From Cyanoderma ruficeps (taxonomy: Eukaryota; Chordata; Aves; Passeriformes; Timaliidae), in NCBI GenBank assembly GCA_008694505.1, contig VZDJ01007749.1, positions 2,880,941 through 2,944,940 on the forward strand: DNA of 64,000 bases, in the 5' to 3' direction. Positions within the stretch are counted from its first letter, which is position 1; every line of letters starts with the position of its first letter. Positions 50,257-62,200 of the stretch are shown piece after piece. Position numbers and translations under genes: made by a program. Below the pieces are notes generated by a model, which did not search any database, was not told where the DNA came from, and saw only the letters and a list, made by a program, of their open reading frames with translations.

Positions 50257-50262
50257 GTGAGC
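50257..50262 (+). other. KCNK12: Splice donor of KCNK12 exon 1
   Basis: The sequence ATAG|GTGAGC fits the AG|GTRAG donor consensus. It falls exactly where protein similarity to K2P channels stops: downstream translation gives arginine/proline/alanine-rich noise instead of the expected phenylalanine-glycine of the filter. It leaves a phase-1 junction that splits the first selectivity-filter glycine codon. Confidence 0.9.
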
Positions 50263-53200
50263 GCCGCCCCGACGGCCCCGCGGCGCAGACCCGCCCGTCC
50301 GGGGGATGCCGCGGCCCCGGCCCCGTCGTTATAGCGACCAAAGTTTGGGGAGAGGCGCCGCCGCGTTGCTGTGGCAACCGGGGTTTCGCGGCGCGTCCGG
50401 GTCCCTCTGTCCCCGCTGACCTCCCGTCCCGGGGGTCGCTGTCCCACCGCCCCCTCCGGTGCACGGAGACGGGCACCGGCGCTGCCCCCGCCCCGCAGCG
50501 CTCCGGCACCCGCGGGTTCGCAGGAGCGCCGGCCGTCGCGGCTGCGGGAGCCCCGTCCCTCCCCAGCAAACTTCTGCTGCCGGCGGCTCGGCTTCCTCGT
50601 TCTGCCGGCCCGAAGGAGCGAACGGGGCTGGCGGCTGCCTGTGTAGCGCTGCCTGCGCCGGGATGAGCCCGCCGGGCGAACGGCTCGGTACCGGGAGAGG
50701 CGGCGCGGGGGCCGGCAGCAGTGGGCTGATGGAGGTGCTGAGAGAGACCCAGGCTTTCGCCTGGCCGCTCAACTTGGTACCGGCTTTAACTGCTGGCAAA
50801 GTTAGGATTTGTATGTGTTCAAAGACGCGAGGCACACAAAGTCGTGTCTCTTCCAGCTGTAGCTCAATACTGTGTTCTCAGTGTATCGCTGCTGCCAGCT
50901 GCAGTTTCTCATATCCCATAGGTGTTCGGGATGAGCAGCACTTTGTAAAGCAAATTATGAGTTTTGGTGGGAGGATTTTTTTTTTTTAAACTCTGTGGCT
51001 ATCTACTACTCTTGGAGTACTGCTTGAGAAACCCTGTCCTGAACACAAGATCTTAGCAGTCTTACCTCTACCAGTTTTTAAGTTTTCTAAGCCAGGTGTC
51101 TTCTAAGCATAAATGTTGTGTTTTCCCTTTATTGAAGAGGATGAAACTCAGAGCTCATTATTGCATTTGCATTCATTACGTATGGAAAATGTTTTATCAA
51201 TAATGACTAATCCGTATAATGGAGTCGTGGTGGTGAGTACAGCAGTGTTGTCAGGTATTGTTATTTTTTGCATTGAAAAATCCAGTTAACTTTTGCTTTG
51301 CAATTACATTCGGTAGCCTGGTCATTAAAACACCTTTTTAATTAAGCATTATGCTTTCATCATCACAGGAATGTGTATTTAAAAGAGATCATTTTGACTG
51401 ATCACAATGAATGAACAAAAAAAGCCAGCGTTTTAACAAACCCATTCTTTCTTTACACCTGCTGTGGTAAACAGAAATTTTCAGGTGATGTGTAAACAGT
51501 TTGCTTCCCTGCCAACTCTAGCTTCTCCTCTCTGAGGTTATTGAAATGTAAAATGTTTCCTCTTCCTTTGCATTTGTTTCCATCTCCATTTCTTTGCCCC
51601 ATCTGCAATCATTCCTGGGCTGAGGGACTGAGGAACTCAGCGCGGGGTTTTGCCGGGTCTTGACAGGTGTGAATGGCAGAACCAAGAGTTGTGTTTCTCA
51701 TATTCCTGTAGCACCAACCGAGGGCAGTGCTCTCGCCTTAGAGTCACTAATGTCACATCTCACATGTGAGGTGGGGGCTGAAGACTGTTCTTTTTTAATG
51801 TGCAGCAGAGGATGGATTCTGGCAAGTGTCCCCTCAGTCGTACCTTCTCTTGGAATGCTACCTGCCAGTGCTTGCTCCCAGATTACTTACAGTGCTTGGT
51901 GTGAGTTCAGAGAGCCGTGGAGCAAGGTTTTGCCCTGAGTGAGGAGATGCAGCAGAAGGTGGCTGGAATTGAGGCTGGGTTGTGCCTGTGGGCACAGCAA
52001 AGGCCATGGCAGAGCTGCTGTGCTGGGGGTGCCAGACTGCACACACAGCCTGGCAGGAGCAGTGTGTGCCAGAGTACCAGCAGCCCACGGCTGCTGCACT
52101 CCATCCGGGCATGGCTTTTACCAGCTGCGTGTACAGCTCCTGCAGATGAAGAGAAACTGCTGCCCCACCTCAGTGCTTATCTTCATGTGCCTCTTCAAGC
52201 TGCTGCAGCTTCTCGAGGTAAAGCCCGCGGTGAGCTCAGCTGCAGCAGGGTTTCTTCCACCACACAGTTGTATTCAGTTATTTTTGGCAGTTCCACCCAG
52301 AAAAAGCAAAAACCTCCAATGAATTAACTAGTTGTTCCACTAAAACACGATGCTGTGTTCTTAGTCAAATGTGCACAAAGCTGTCTGGCTCATGGTCCCA
52401 GCACAGGAGAAACCAAATGGCAGAGCAGCGAGATGTCACTTGGGTGAGCAGTTCCAAAGCTGTTCTTTCAAGGTCCATTTTTTTCCCTCCCAGCCAGCTC
52501 AGTTATGTACCTACCCACCTGGACTACCTTTGATTCCACTATCAGCTCACACACCACATTATCCTGCCTCTGAGCAATTTGATTTGCTTTCATGTCATGC
52601 TTAATTGACAAGAATGCTGTTTTTACCCAACCTTGCCGAGAACTACCAGACATGCAGAGTCAAAACAGTTTGCCTTCTTTAACAGCTGCATCAGTTACGT
52701 GTGTCAAAGCAACTTCATTATTCCAGCTAAACACACCACTATCCTAGCGAGCTGGTGGAAAGCTTCCTTACTCACTGTGTAACAAACAGCAGGTATACTC
52801 AGTGCCTCCCAAGGGTAAATCACCCTCAGGTTACTCAGCTTCTCATCTGTAGAGGATTCCAACTCTGAGGAATCTCGCTATGTCTTTTCAAGCCCTCGCT
52901 CTCTTCTCAACAGTTTCTGTAAAACTACTGAATCTTTCATGTGTAGGCATTGAAATACAGTCATCCAGGGACAGGGCTGTAAGTTCTCCTGGAGCTTGTG
53001 TAAGCTGAGCTGAGAAAGACTCCAGTTCTTCATCCTTCTTTGAACACAATAGTTAGGAATAGCCAGGCTGGAAGAGAACTTCCGTCCTTTGCAGAGCCAA
53101 GCAGCTTGCCTCTCTTAGGTGCCTCCTTGGGTGCAGTTCTGCACTTCCCTAATTGCTCAGGGACGCAATCAAACTGGGTGAGAAATATGTTAATGGGGTC

Positions 53201-56200
53201 TTTAAAAAGTAAGAGTTGAAATTCTAATTTTAAAGCATTTTCCTGAATATCCCACAAAGTGTGTGGCTTACAGTCCATAAAACACCCTCTCGATAGCACT
53301 CCGGGCATTGTTTTTATTACTGTATTGTTTGTGCTTGAATAATGAAATGTTGAGTATGTTTTCATTAGACACATCTGGATTTTCAGAGCTATGTAAGAAA
53401 ACTCTTCAGTCTAATTTCTGATTGCTTGCTGTCAGGCTACAGCATCTATTCAGTCATTATTTTGCACTCCAAAAGGTACTGGGTTTCTAGGCAATTATTA
53501 TTATTCTGATTTCTTTAAGGAGCAGCTAGGTGAAATTTATTCTTCATTCTTTGGTCTAACTGACTTGTAGACTTTGGTTTTCAGTTGAGTTTTTTCCTTC
53601 CTTCCCCAAATGCAAGCCACCTATAGTACCCAGCGCTTCGTTAAAGACTAAAAGCAAAAGTATAACTCAGACCAGATTTCTTCCTGGTAAAGTGTTGCAG
53701 ATGCAGGCATAATCAGTCCTAGCCTTCCCCATATTCTGATAACAGAGACTTACTCTGCCTAGCACACCCGGCAACTATGGAATGCCTGAAGATCTGGGTT
53801 TCTGACTCGGTCCATGAGTCTAAACTTTGTACCCAAATTTTTTTCTGCTCTTAAGTGTTAGAATAAACCTTAGGTGCCTGTATGGTAAAACATTTTGAAA
53901 CATGGACTCATTAAAATTGGATTCTAAGCTTCTTATATGTAAGTACATGCTTCAAAAATCAAGTGATAGAATTGATTTATAGAAATCCATACCAGGCATT
54001 AAAAAATTAGATCAAGTGAAGTACTCCGATATATAGAAGTGATTTTTGATAGAATTTTTTTTTATAGCACCTTTACTCTGGGCATATGATTTTGGGATGG
54101 AACATGTCTGGGTTATGTGTGCTTGAGAAGTGCCCCTGGGAAGAAAAGATGCAGGGATCTTCTCTCTGTAGAGCTGTACAGAGGTTACGGGTGTTGGGGG
54201 CACAGTGTGTAGGAGTGAGCAGGACTGTTCATACCTGCCTTATCCCTGAGGTATCCTGTTAAATGACTCGATATTCCTGTGGACTGACAACTCCACCCAA
54301 AGAGACGGGGCATGCTCTGCTCTTAAGTAAGAGACACAGCATTCTGTGTTTTCTGCCATCTCACTGGCTTTGGCAGTTGTTCTGTCCTCGCTTAGGATGT
54401 CAGCTGGGTTAGACCTTCTCTCTGGGGCCTCTGTAGGGACCTAGCGTACCCAGCACAGCATTTCTGCTTGTGCTCCACAGCCTAAGCACCATAACCACTC
54501 ACTTCTAAAATATCCTCTGGCTCTGTGTCATAGTCTTATGAGAATATCTGTCAGTCCAGGTGTTCTGGAGGTGTTAATTTAATGGAAGTGCAAAGCACAT
54601 ATGGACAGCTCAGTAAGCACAGGTCAGATGTTGGACTGTGCTGCCAGGAGCCAGGGGGTGAGCCTGTGAGAGCAGGCACTACAGAGGATAATTTGGCAAG
54701 AAATCCCACAAATAACCAAGACGGCCTGAAGGTTTAAGGGGTAAATATATTTGTCCCATCTTCTTCATTGTTGTATTCTAGGATGTGAATCAGAGCTGAA
54801 GCCACAGGAGGTTCTGGCTCTCTGCTCTCTCTGAATGCAGCCTCGCTGTCCATAAGGCCAGCCCAAAGGCAACAGCCAAACCAGGGTGTGCACCTGATAA
54901 GCAGCAGTGTTCCCTCCTCAGGGCTCTGCAGTTCTCTGGGGCTTGTGGACAGCGTTTGCAGAGATTTCAGATTAGGGGGGGAGTTGCCTCCAGAGTTGAC
55001 CTTCTTGAAGTTAAGAAATAGACAAAACCGAATGAGAAAGCAGCTGGAAGAGCCAGCAGTGTTATTAAGCTGTGGTGTCAGGTTATTTGTCTTTGCCATC
55101 CTATACACAGTCTGCAGGCAGAAGGAGAATGCGTTTCAGGCAGATCTGATTCCTTCGATGTGTGTCATGTTTTGATCAATGTGCCGGTGGATTTCTGAGA
55201 GTTATTTTCTCACTTGGGTAATCTCGATAAAGAACAGAGAGCAAGAAGCTCAGAGGGCAGCAGGTCAATGGTCAGCATATTTCTGTGGAGAGTTCTGATC
55301 CTACACTGATTTTCCTCTGATGAAGAACTGTCACCATAGCAATGTTTTCTGCTTGCCATAGCTGCATGGCAATATTAACTTCTTTGGGTGCCACTGATAG
55401 GAATTTCCTAAGTGTGTGGGCATAGGTTGGATGCTCCGAGCAGAAAAGTAATCTAAATCACAGCTTGCTTTCTTGTAGTTGAGAGCAGCAGCACAAAGCT
55501 TTACTTGGAATGCATCCATGTAATTATGCAGGTGACTTGAGGAGTCCCCACTGAAGGGTCACGATTAAATAATTTTGATCCTAAATTTGCTGGGATTTTA
55601 TTCTAGAAGACAGGAGGGAGGAACCAAATACTTGAAATAAAACCCTTTCTAGAATTGAAAAAAATTAGAAAAATATTATTTTAATCTCAGTGCTTCTTAG
55701 GGTTTACCTGCCCCTGTAGGGTTATGCCAGCCACAGAAAATTAAGTTTTCATTGTGCTTTGGTCACCTGAACTGAATGATCTCTGCAGAGCATTTCAATT
55801 CAGATTAGTTAATCTAAGAATTTCAGATGTTTCTCTAATATTAAACCCTAGCTAAATGTTTCAAAATATTAACATCAGTAACTGATGGAGAAGTCAAGGA
55901 CTAACAAATTGCACTTCTTTTTGCCCTGACTGTGGAGTTTGAGGTGCTCATCTGGAGCACTGAAATGTGGGGTCTCCAAATTAAATGTCAAGCACCACAG
56001 CTTCACAGAGTGGTCATTCAGAAACCAAATTCTGTCCAGCATTATATGAGATATGGTCCAGCATCTCAGAAGTTAGGGGAGATTTTATACCGACTTACAG
56101 GGTGCTGGTTCAGGTTCAAAACAAAGGCCAGCTGGAGTTTGTAATCATGGATTCTCCATTTTTGCAGCCTTCAGGGTGCCTCTAGCTCGGGTCATTGAAG

Positions 56201-59200
56201 GAGCAATGTCTGCTTAGTGAGCATGTACCTCCTGCTTAGCAGAACATTCCATTTGGTCTTTGGTGATAGTCCTGCAAATACCTCTGGTTTAGTTCCCTAT
56301 GCATTTACAGGAGCTTGTAGATGTGATTGCAAACCAGACACTGGTGTTCCCAAGCACCCCTTTGACTGCTCTCCATCCACATGTGGCTCCAGCCAGTCCA
56401 TCTCTTTTACCAAGCAACCTCCCTGTAAACCAGTTATCGTGCCTGTGCTGGCTGGGAGGGATCATAATTACTGGGCTTATCAGCTGCCCTGTTTGCTGCA
56501 GGCTCATAAAGCCAGAACCTGCTTGAAACTCTATGGCCTGTGTTCCCATGGAGCCCTGCCAGTTCCTGGAGTCTTCCCCCCACTTTGTTCTTCTGGGGAT
56601 ATTCCCCCTTTCCTTCTCATAGGGCTTATCTACTGCTGCCTGCTCACCTGCCTTTCCCAGCCTGAACTTCTCCAGCTTTTCTGCCTTCTCCCAATTAGTG
56701 TGTCTTTCTCTACTGATGATTCGTTTGCTTGATTAACTCTCAGACATTTGTTTGATGTCTTTACAGTCTTTCATGCTAAGAACTACCAAAGAAGTCAGAA
56801 GTAAAGCTTTACAGTTTCTCTCCGTTCCTCATCACGCTCGACCACTTTCCCTAGTGTTAATCCTGCTATTGACCCTCATTTCTTTTTCAGTTTGTTTCTT
56901 CCTTCTCTGATTGTCTTCAGTTTGACACAGATCATACACGTCATCATTTTTTCTCACTTGTACCACAGGGTCATCTTTACCAACACACAGTCTTGTTTTT
57001 ATGCAAGCTTTAATTGCTCTTCGTTGTGGAGAGAAGAGGAAAACAATTACAGGGTAGTTCTGTTGACAATTAACTTCATGTAACATTACCTACTGCTGGT
57101 GGTGTGCTGGAAAATACAATGTCATTTCTTTATTTTAATGAATGCAGGATTACCTTATCTTTGAAGCTGTTAAGTCAAAGAGAATTTTGCCTCTTGCCAT
57201 AGTAGCATCAGGGTTAGGGCAACAGAGAAACAGCTCAGAATATTTCATAAGCAATTTTTAGACTGAAACAGCTTGATATTATTGAAAACGTAACCTTTGG
57301 CCATGATCTGAATAAGCCTTGCTTACCTATATCAAAAGAGACAGTTTTTGTAGTGTGTCAGCACCAAGCACATATCTGAGAGCATTTTGGGAAAAGATTT
57401 TTAAGGACAAAAATTAGGGTTCATGCTGGTGAACATTTGAAATGTGAAAGTCCTCCTGAGCACAGTAAATGTTTGAAGTGATAATAAAAACCTTTTATGG
57501 AAAGAAACACTCTAGTAACAAACAGAATTATAATCCAAGGGGCAATTGCATAGCAATCCAGACAAATAAAATACCTCCTCAACAGCTGACTTCTGCTAAA
57601 GTCAATAGCAGACCAGTCTGCAGAGCTTTAGGAAATCCTACCTTAGGTTCTTTATAGGCACACCAGGTTTATAAAACAAATGCACTTGTTATTACCATGT
57701 AAAATACATCCCCATGAGCTCAGTGGGTCTGTTGATGGCACTGGCTGGTACACCTAGACATGGGAAGGTTTCAGTGCAATCTTTCTTGAATCAAATGAGA
57801 AGTAGAATGAAAATTAAGTCTAATTGCATTAGACAAGGGAAAGCATTAGCAACCTTTACAAGTAATTAAAGCTTTGGAGTGGAATAAGATAAGAAATTGA
57901 ATGGTTTGATGTTAATATATGGGATTACTTATTGTGGGTGAGGCACTGCTATTGCTTGTGTTTAAAAATCCATAATAAGTGCATGAAAGAAGCAGCAATA
58001 CCTTGATAACAGTTGTAGCACCGCAGCAAGTCCTCACTGGATTTTAACCTTTCTGAGCTTGTTCCACTGCAGCTTCTTCCTCTTTAGAAATTATTTGCCA
58101 AACGTTTCCCAGTCATTCTCAAATCTTACACAGGCAAATTTAATCACAGCAGAAACTGCAGCTAGAAGAAATTTGCCCATGTGAGAGCTGAGTGAGAAAC
58201 TAATTCAGTAGATTTCAGTTAAAGCCAGATAAAATGCTTTTGGTTATTCATCACTATATATTCTGTCATCTTCTTGCTCAGCCTGAGCATTGTGCAGGCA
58301 ATGTATTTCTCTCCTGAGGTCAAACGAAAAGCACGGTGTCACTCATGCTCAATGTGCATGCAGTCAGGTCTGCTTTAAGCCCGGTGGAAATAGGAGGGAG
58401 TGACGGCAGTGTAAAGGTCTTAAATCCAAATTGTGATTGTCATGAGAGAGGGAGAAACAAGCTGTTTGATATGATGGTTTGTTCGTTTACAAAAACTGCT
58501 ACTAGCAGAGCTGCGAGGACCAGGAAAATCTCAGATAAAATCAAAAGCTCAAAATTGTCTTGGTAATGTGGCAGAGTTGTTCAGTATCATTAAATTTAAA
58601 AATAGTCAAGGGAAATGCATACTAAGGAAGGAAGAGTTAAATGAAGAAGTAGAAAATGGGAAATAACTGGTTAGTCAGCAGTGCTGTCACCCTCTATTTC
58701 TGTTACAGTAACTTAAAATCGGGTCTTTGTGTCTTCATGAATGAAGAGCTGCTTGAGCAAAAAGATAGCTGAGAATTTGCTTCTTTGCTTTCAGCTGAAA
58801 CTTTTTAAAATAAGGGGCCCATGAAGGTATATTTAAACCATCAAGAAGCCCAGATAGGTTTATCAGAGCTTTTTTCATTAAATTGTAACTGTAGAAGTTT
58901 GTACAGAGATTTAAAAAAATAAAAAAGGCATTACAGTGGAAAGGATATTTTCATGTTTAGGGCCTTTTTGTCCCTTGGGTACATCTTTATAGGCAAACTC
59001 TTTGTAAAGCAGAATAGCTGAGACAACTATCAAGAAACAGATGTTCTCTGAACACCTACCTACACAAACACCAGTGGCAGAACAAAAAAATATGCCACAA
59101 GTCTGTTGTTTAATCCAGTCAAAAGATAAGCCAACAGTATAACCATTGAACAGCCTTTCCCATCTGTAAGGCTCAGAAAGCCCACGAGTGACATCTTCTT

Positions 59201-62200
59201 TTATCAGACTTCTTATGTGGGGAAATATGACACAGACCCAAGATCACTTGTGAAATTTAGATAATGCTGTTTCTTAGCCTGAAAGGAGAAGTAATGTGAG
59301 ATTTGCTGGCACTGACGTGACAGTACATGTGCAAGTATTCTTTAGAAGCCAATGATTTCTCAAGAATATAACAAAATTTGGATACCATTATTCTTTTCAC
59401 TTGGAGTTCAGAAAAAAAAATGGCTCAACCTTGTGTGTAATAGACATCTGAAATGCAACTGCAAGTTACAATAAACAGCAAAAGCATGTGTGAATGCTAA
59501 TGTTTGAAATGGCAGGGCATAAGCTTTTTTCTGTTAGGATGTTGCTTAGATACATGATTATCTGCAAAAAAAAAAAAACATTCTCAAAAAAACCGTAAGG
59601 AAATAAGAATGGAAGCAGCTTCAAAGGATGAAAAATTATGATTGCAATAGAAATCCACTTTTGAAACAATGTTCACCTAGAATCATCAGCTGCATGAAGA
59701 CTGTAGGAGGGTCAGAGGAGGTGGCAGTGTATGGCTTCAGATACTGGACACATCTTAAGAGCGAGAAGGAATTGGTGATTCTTGAGTCCATGAGCTCTAC
59801 CATCATGTATGTCCATGGTTACTGAGACACACTTCATATATTTCTTTCTTCTATATATCATGCTTTCGTTTTCTGTGTATTCTTTAAAACAGTTGCTCTA
59901 AATGCAGGGGTGTTTCCTCTGTCTGATGGTATTTTGGAAACCCCTGTGTTTTAGGTGATATTGGGCAGTGCAGTAAGGCAGATGCTTCTTCACACAACCT
60001 GGATGGTGAATGGGGGCTTGGTACCCCCCTGACAGCTGTTAATGCAAGAGTGTGAAGACCCTAAGCCTGCAGTGCAAAGGGGAGGTTTTTTCATGGTAAT
60101 GCAACCTTGTCAAATGGCTGTGGAGCATGTGGGATATATTTTTCCATTATTAACACCACCACCATTTCAGAGAAGATTGTAGCAAAATGGTTTTCTCCAG
60201 CTGTTAGGATGAGAAAAGACGACAAGCTAGAGACAGGACCCTGCAATCATCAGGTGTGGAGGCAGCCACAGGGAGCAGCTCTGGGCTAGTTTAGATCAAT
60301 GTACAAGGAGACAGGCTGCCACCAAAAGAAAGAACATCGTGCTCTCATCTCCTTTTTCTGGAAGTCCTCCTCTGTGAGGTGGTTTAGGACTAATTTAGGC
60401 TACACTAACCCATATTCTTTCTGTTTTAATGAGCCGTTAGAGTCCTTTGGCTCTGCCAAGGGGCAGAATAACTGATGAAACAGGAGGGCATTTAGCAGCA
60501 TCTTGCTGAAGATTTGTCTAAGAAAGGCGGCATAAAATGAAGAAAATAGTTTCAGTCTTGATTTTTATGACTGTAAGCCATTGACTGGCCCCAAGAGTTT
60601 AGCAGGGAAGAAGATTATATTACTTATAAGAACAATAAAACCTTAAGTATTGACAGAAAGTTTATGAACAGTATGTTAATAGAGAAGGGAGATTGTCACA
60701 CCACAGGACACATCCATCTCTTTACAGTCAATTCAGCAAGAATAGTGCTAGTTTGTAGGTCCTGACTTTCTTTTAGTCTGTGTAGTTTGAATTCCTACTC
60801 CTGATTTTCATCCTTCTCAGACTTTTATTCTCCACCATGTCCTTTTAGGAGAGGCTCCTTCTCCCTCATTCAAAGCCGTGTTCTGTTGCAGTAGGATTAG
60901 CCAGAAAACTGAACATAAGCTTGCCAAAGATTTTGAGCCTCGAGCCTGTGACTCTCCCCACATATTCCCTCTTCAGAGGGGCCTGCTTAGCAAGACCTTG
61001 GGCCAGAGCTGCTGCTCAGCTGGCAACACTGATGGCTTGGCACAAGTCAGTCCCCATTTGCTTGTACAAGGTGTATAAAGAGCAGCTGGCCCCAGCCAGG
61101 GAACCATAAAACTGATTTAGAGACACTTCTGCTTCTTCCTTGGCTTGGTGCTGTGCCAAAGCAACTTCAGCAGACCTCCTTCTGTATTTATCTCTAGGAT
61201 AATGGCATGTAGTGGTGAGCAAGGGTGGACTTGTTTTAGTTGGTCTTTGGTGTGCACTTCCTTTGCAGGCTGTATACAGAAAGGGCAGCATGCAGTACAG
61301 CTGAGAAAAAAAACTTGCCTACTTGTGCTGAGTAAAAAGAGCAAGGATACTGCTGCTGCTGGTGAAGCTGAAACCCCAGCATTTATCTTTTTAAGGGCCA
61401 CATGCCACTCAAATATACAAAAGTTAGGCCACTTGAGCTGATAAATGTGCCTGCTGAGTACCCACTAGAGACTGAAGATCTTTCTTGTAAAGCTCAACTA
61501 GAAGGTGTCAGCTTAGAAAAACACACTTGGGAAACCTGCTGTGAGGAGGAGAAGTTAAACATTCACAAGCAGCCAGGTTTTGAGGAGATTATTCCTCTCT
61601 CCTTCCTTGAGGTTTCTTTGGGGTCACCTCCAGTGCCTTAGACCTCATCAAGGTGGTAACTGTTGAGATGAAGGTGGTTGAGTTGAGGTGGTTTCTGAGA
61701 TGAAACTTCACCCTTACTTCTCTCAGTCCAGCATATCCTTCACCCTAAATACATTACTCTGGCTGTATCACACATGACAACCTCTCCTTAAGTTGTGGGG
61801 TCCCCTCCTCACCCTCTGACCTTGCCAGGTGTCAGCCCCACACGGCAGCACCCCTGCATGCAAGTACTCTCTGTGTGGGGTCAGTCTTCACATTCCATCT
61901 TCAGGGAGAGGTTTTCTTGAAGCTTCTTATCCCTCAATTGGCTGCCTAGTCCTCTGTACAGCAAATTAGGTCCTTCATCCCCCCCTCCCTTACAGAATTT
62001 CCTCTCCAGAGCATGTGAGTACTCTGTAGTAATCCCAGCATCACGGCCAGCAGCGCCTCTGGTTACCTCTGCAGGGCTTTTCATCACACCACTCTCTTGT
62101 AGGAACCTCGTGCATCATTCCCATGGGGCAGCCTCTCAGGACATCCTACTGGTCTCCAGAGATACCTGTGGGATTTGCAGTCCCCTTGCCCACATGCAGA

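Larger units (their letters stand above)
49180..50740. promoter_or_regulatory. KCNK12: CpG island / promoter region of KCNK12
   Basis: GC content and CpG density rise abruptly here, against CpG-poor, AT-rich flanks on both sides. The island covers the leader, exon 1 and the first part of intron 1, the usual arrangement for a TATA-less neuronal or housekeeping promoter. GC boxes are visible at 49445-49450 (GGGCGG) and 49707-49717 (GGGCGGGCGGG). No TATA box is seen close to the start codon. The transcription start cannot be fixed from sequence; it most likely lies between about 49,250 and 49,850. Bidirectional (antisense) transcription from such an island is possible but not shown. Confidence 0.85.

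Noticed and set aside
49782..50447. 221-codon minus-strand frame over exon 1
   Set aside because: Antisense shadow of the channel exon, with no recognisable motif.
51917..52327. Possible extra exon with a CTCGAG|GTAAAG donor-like end
   Set aside because: Several frames on both strands are open over the same bases, no family is recognised, and one GTAAAG word is common by chance.
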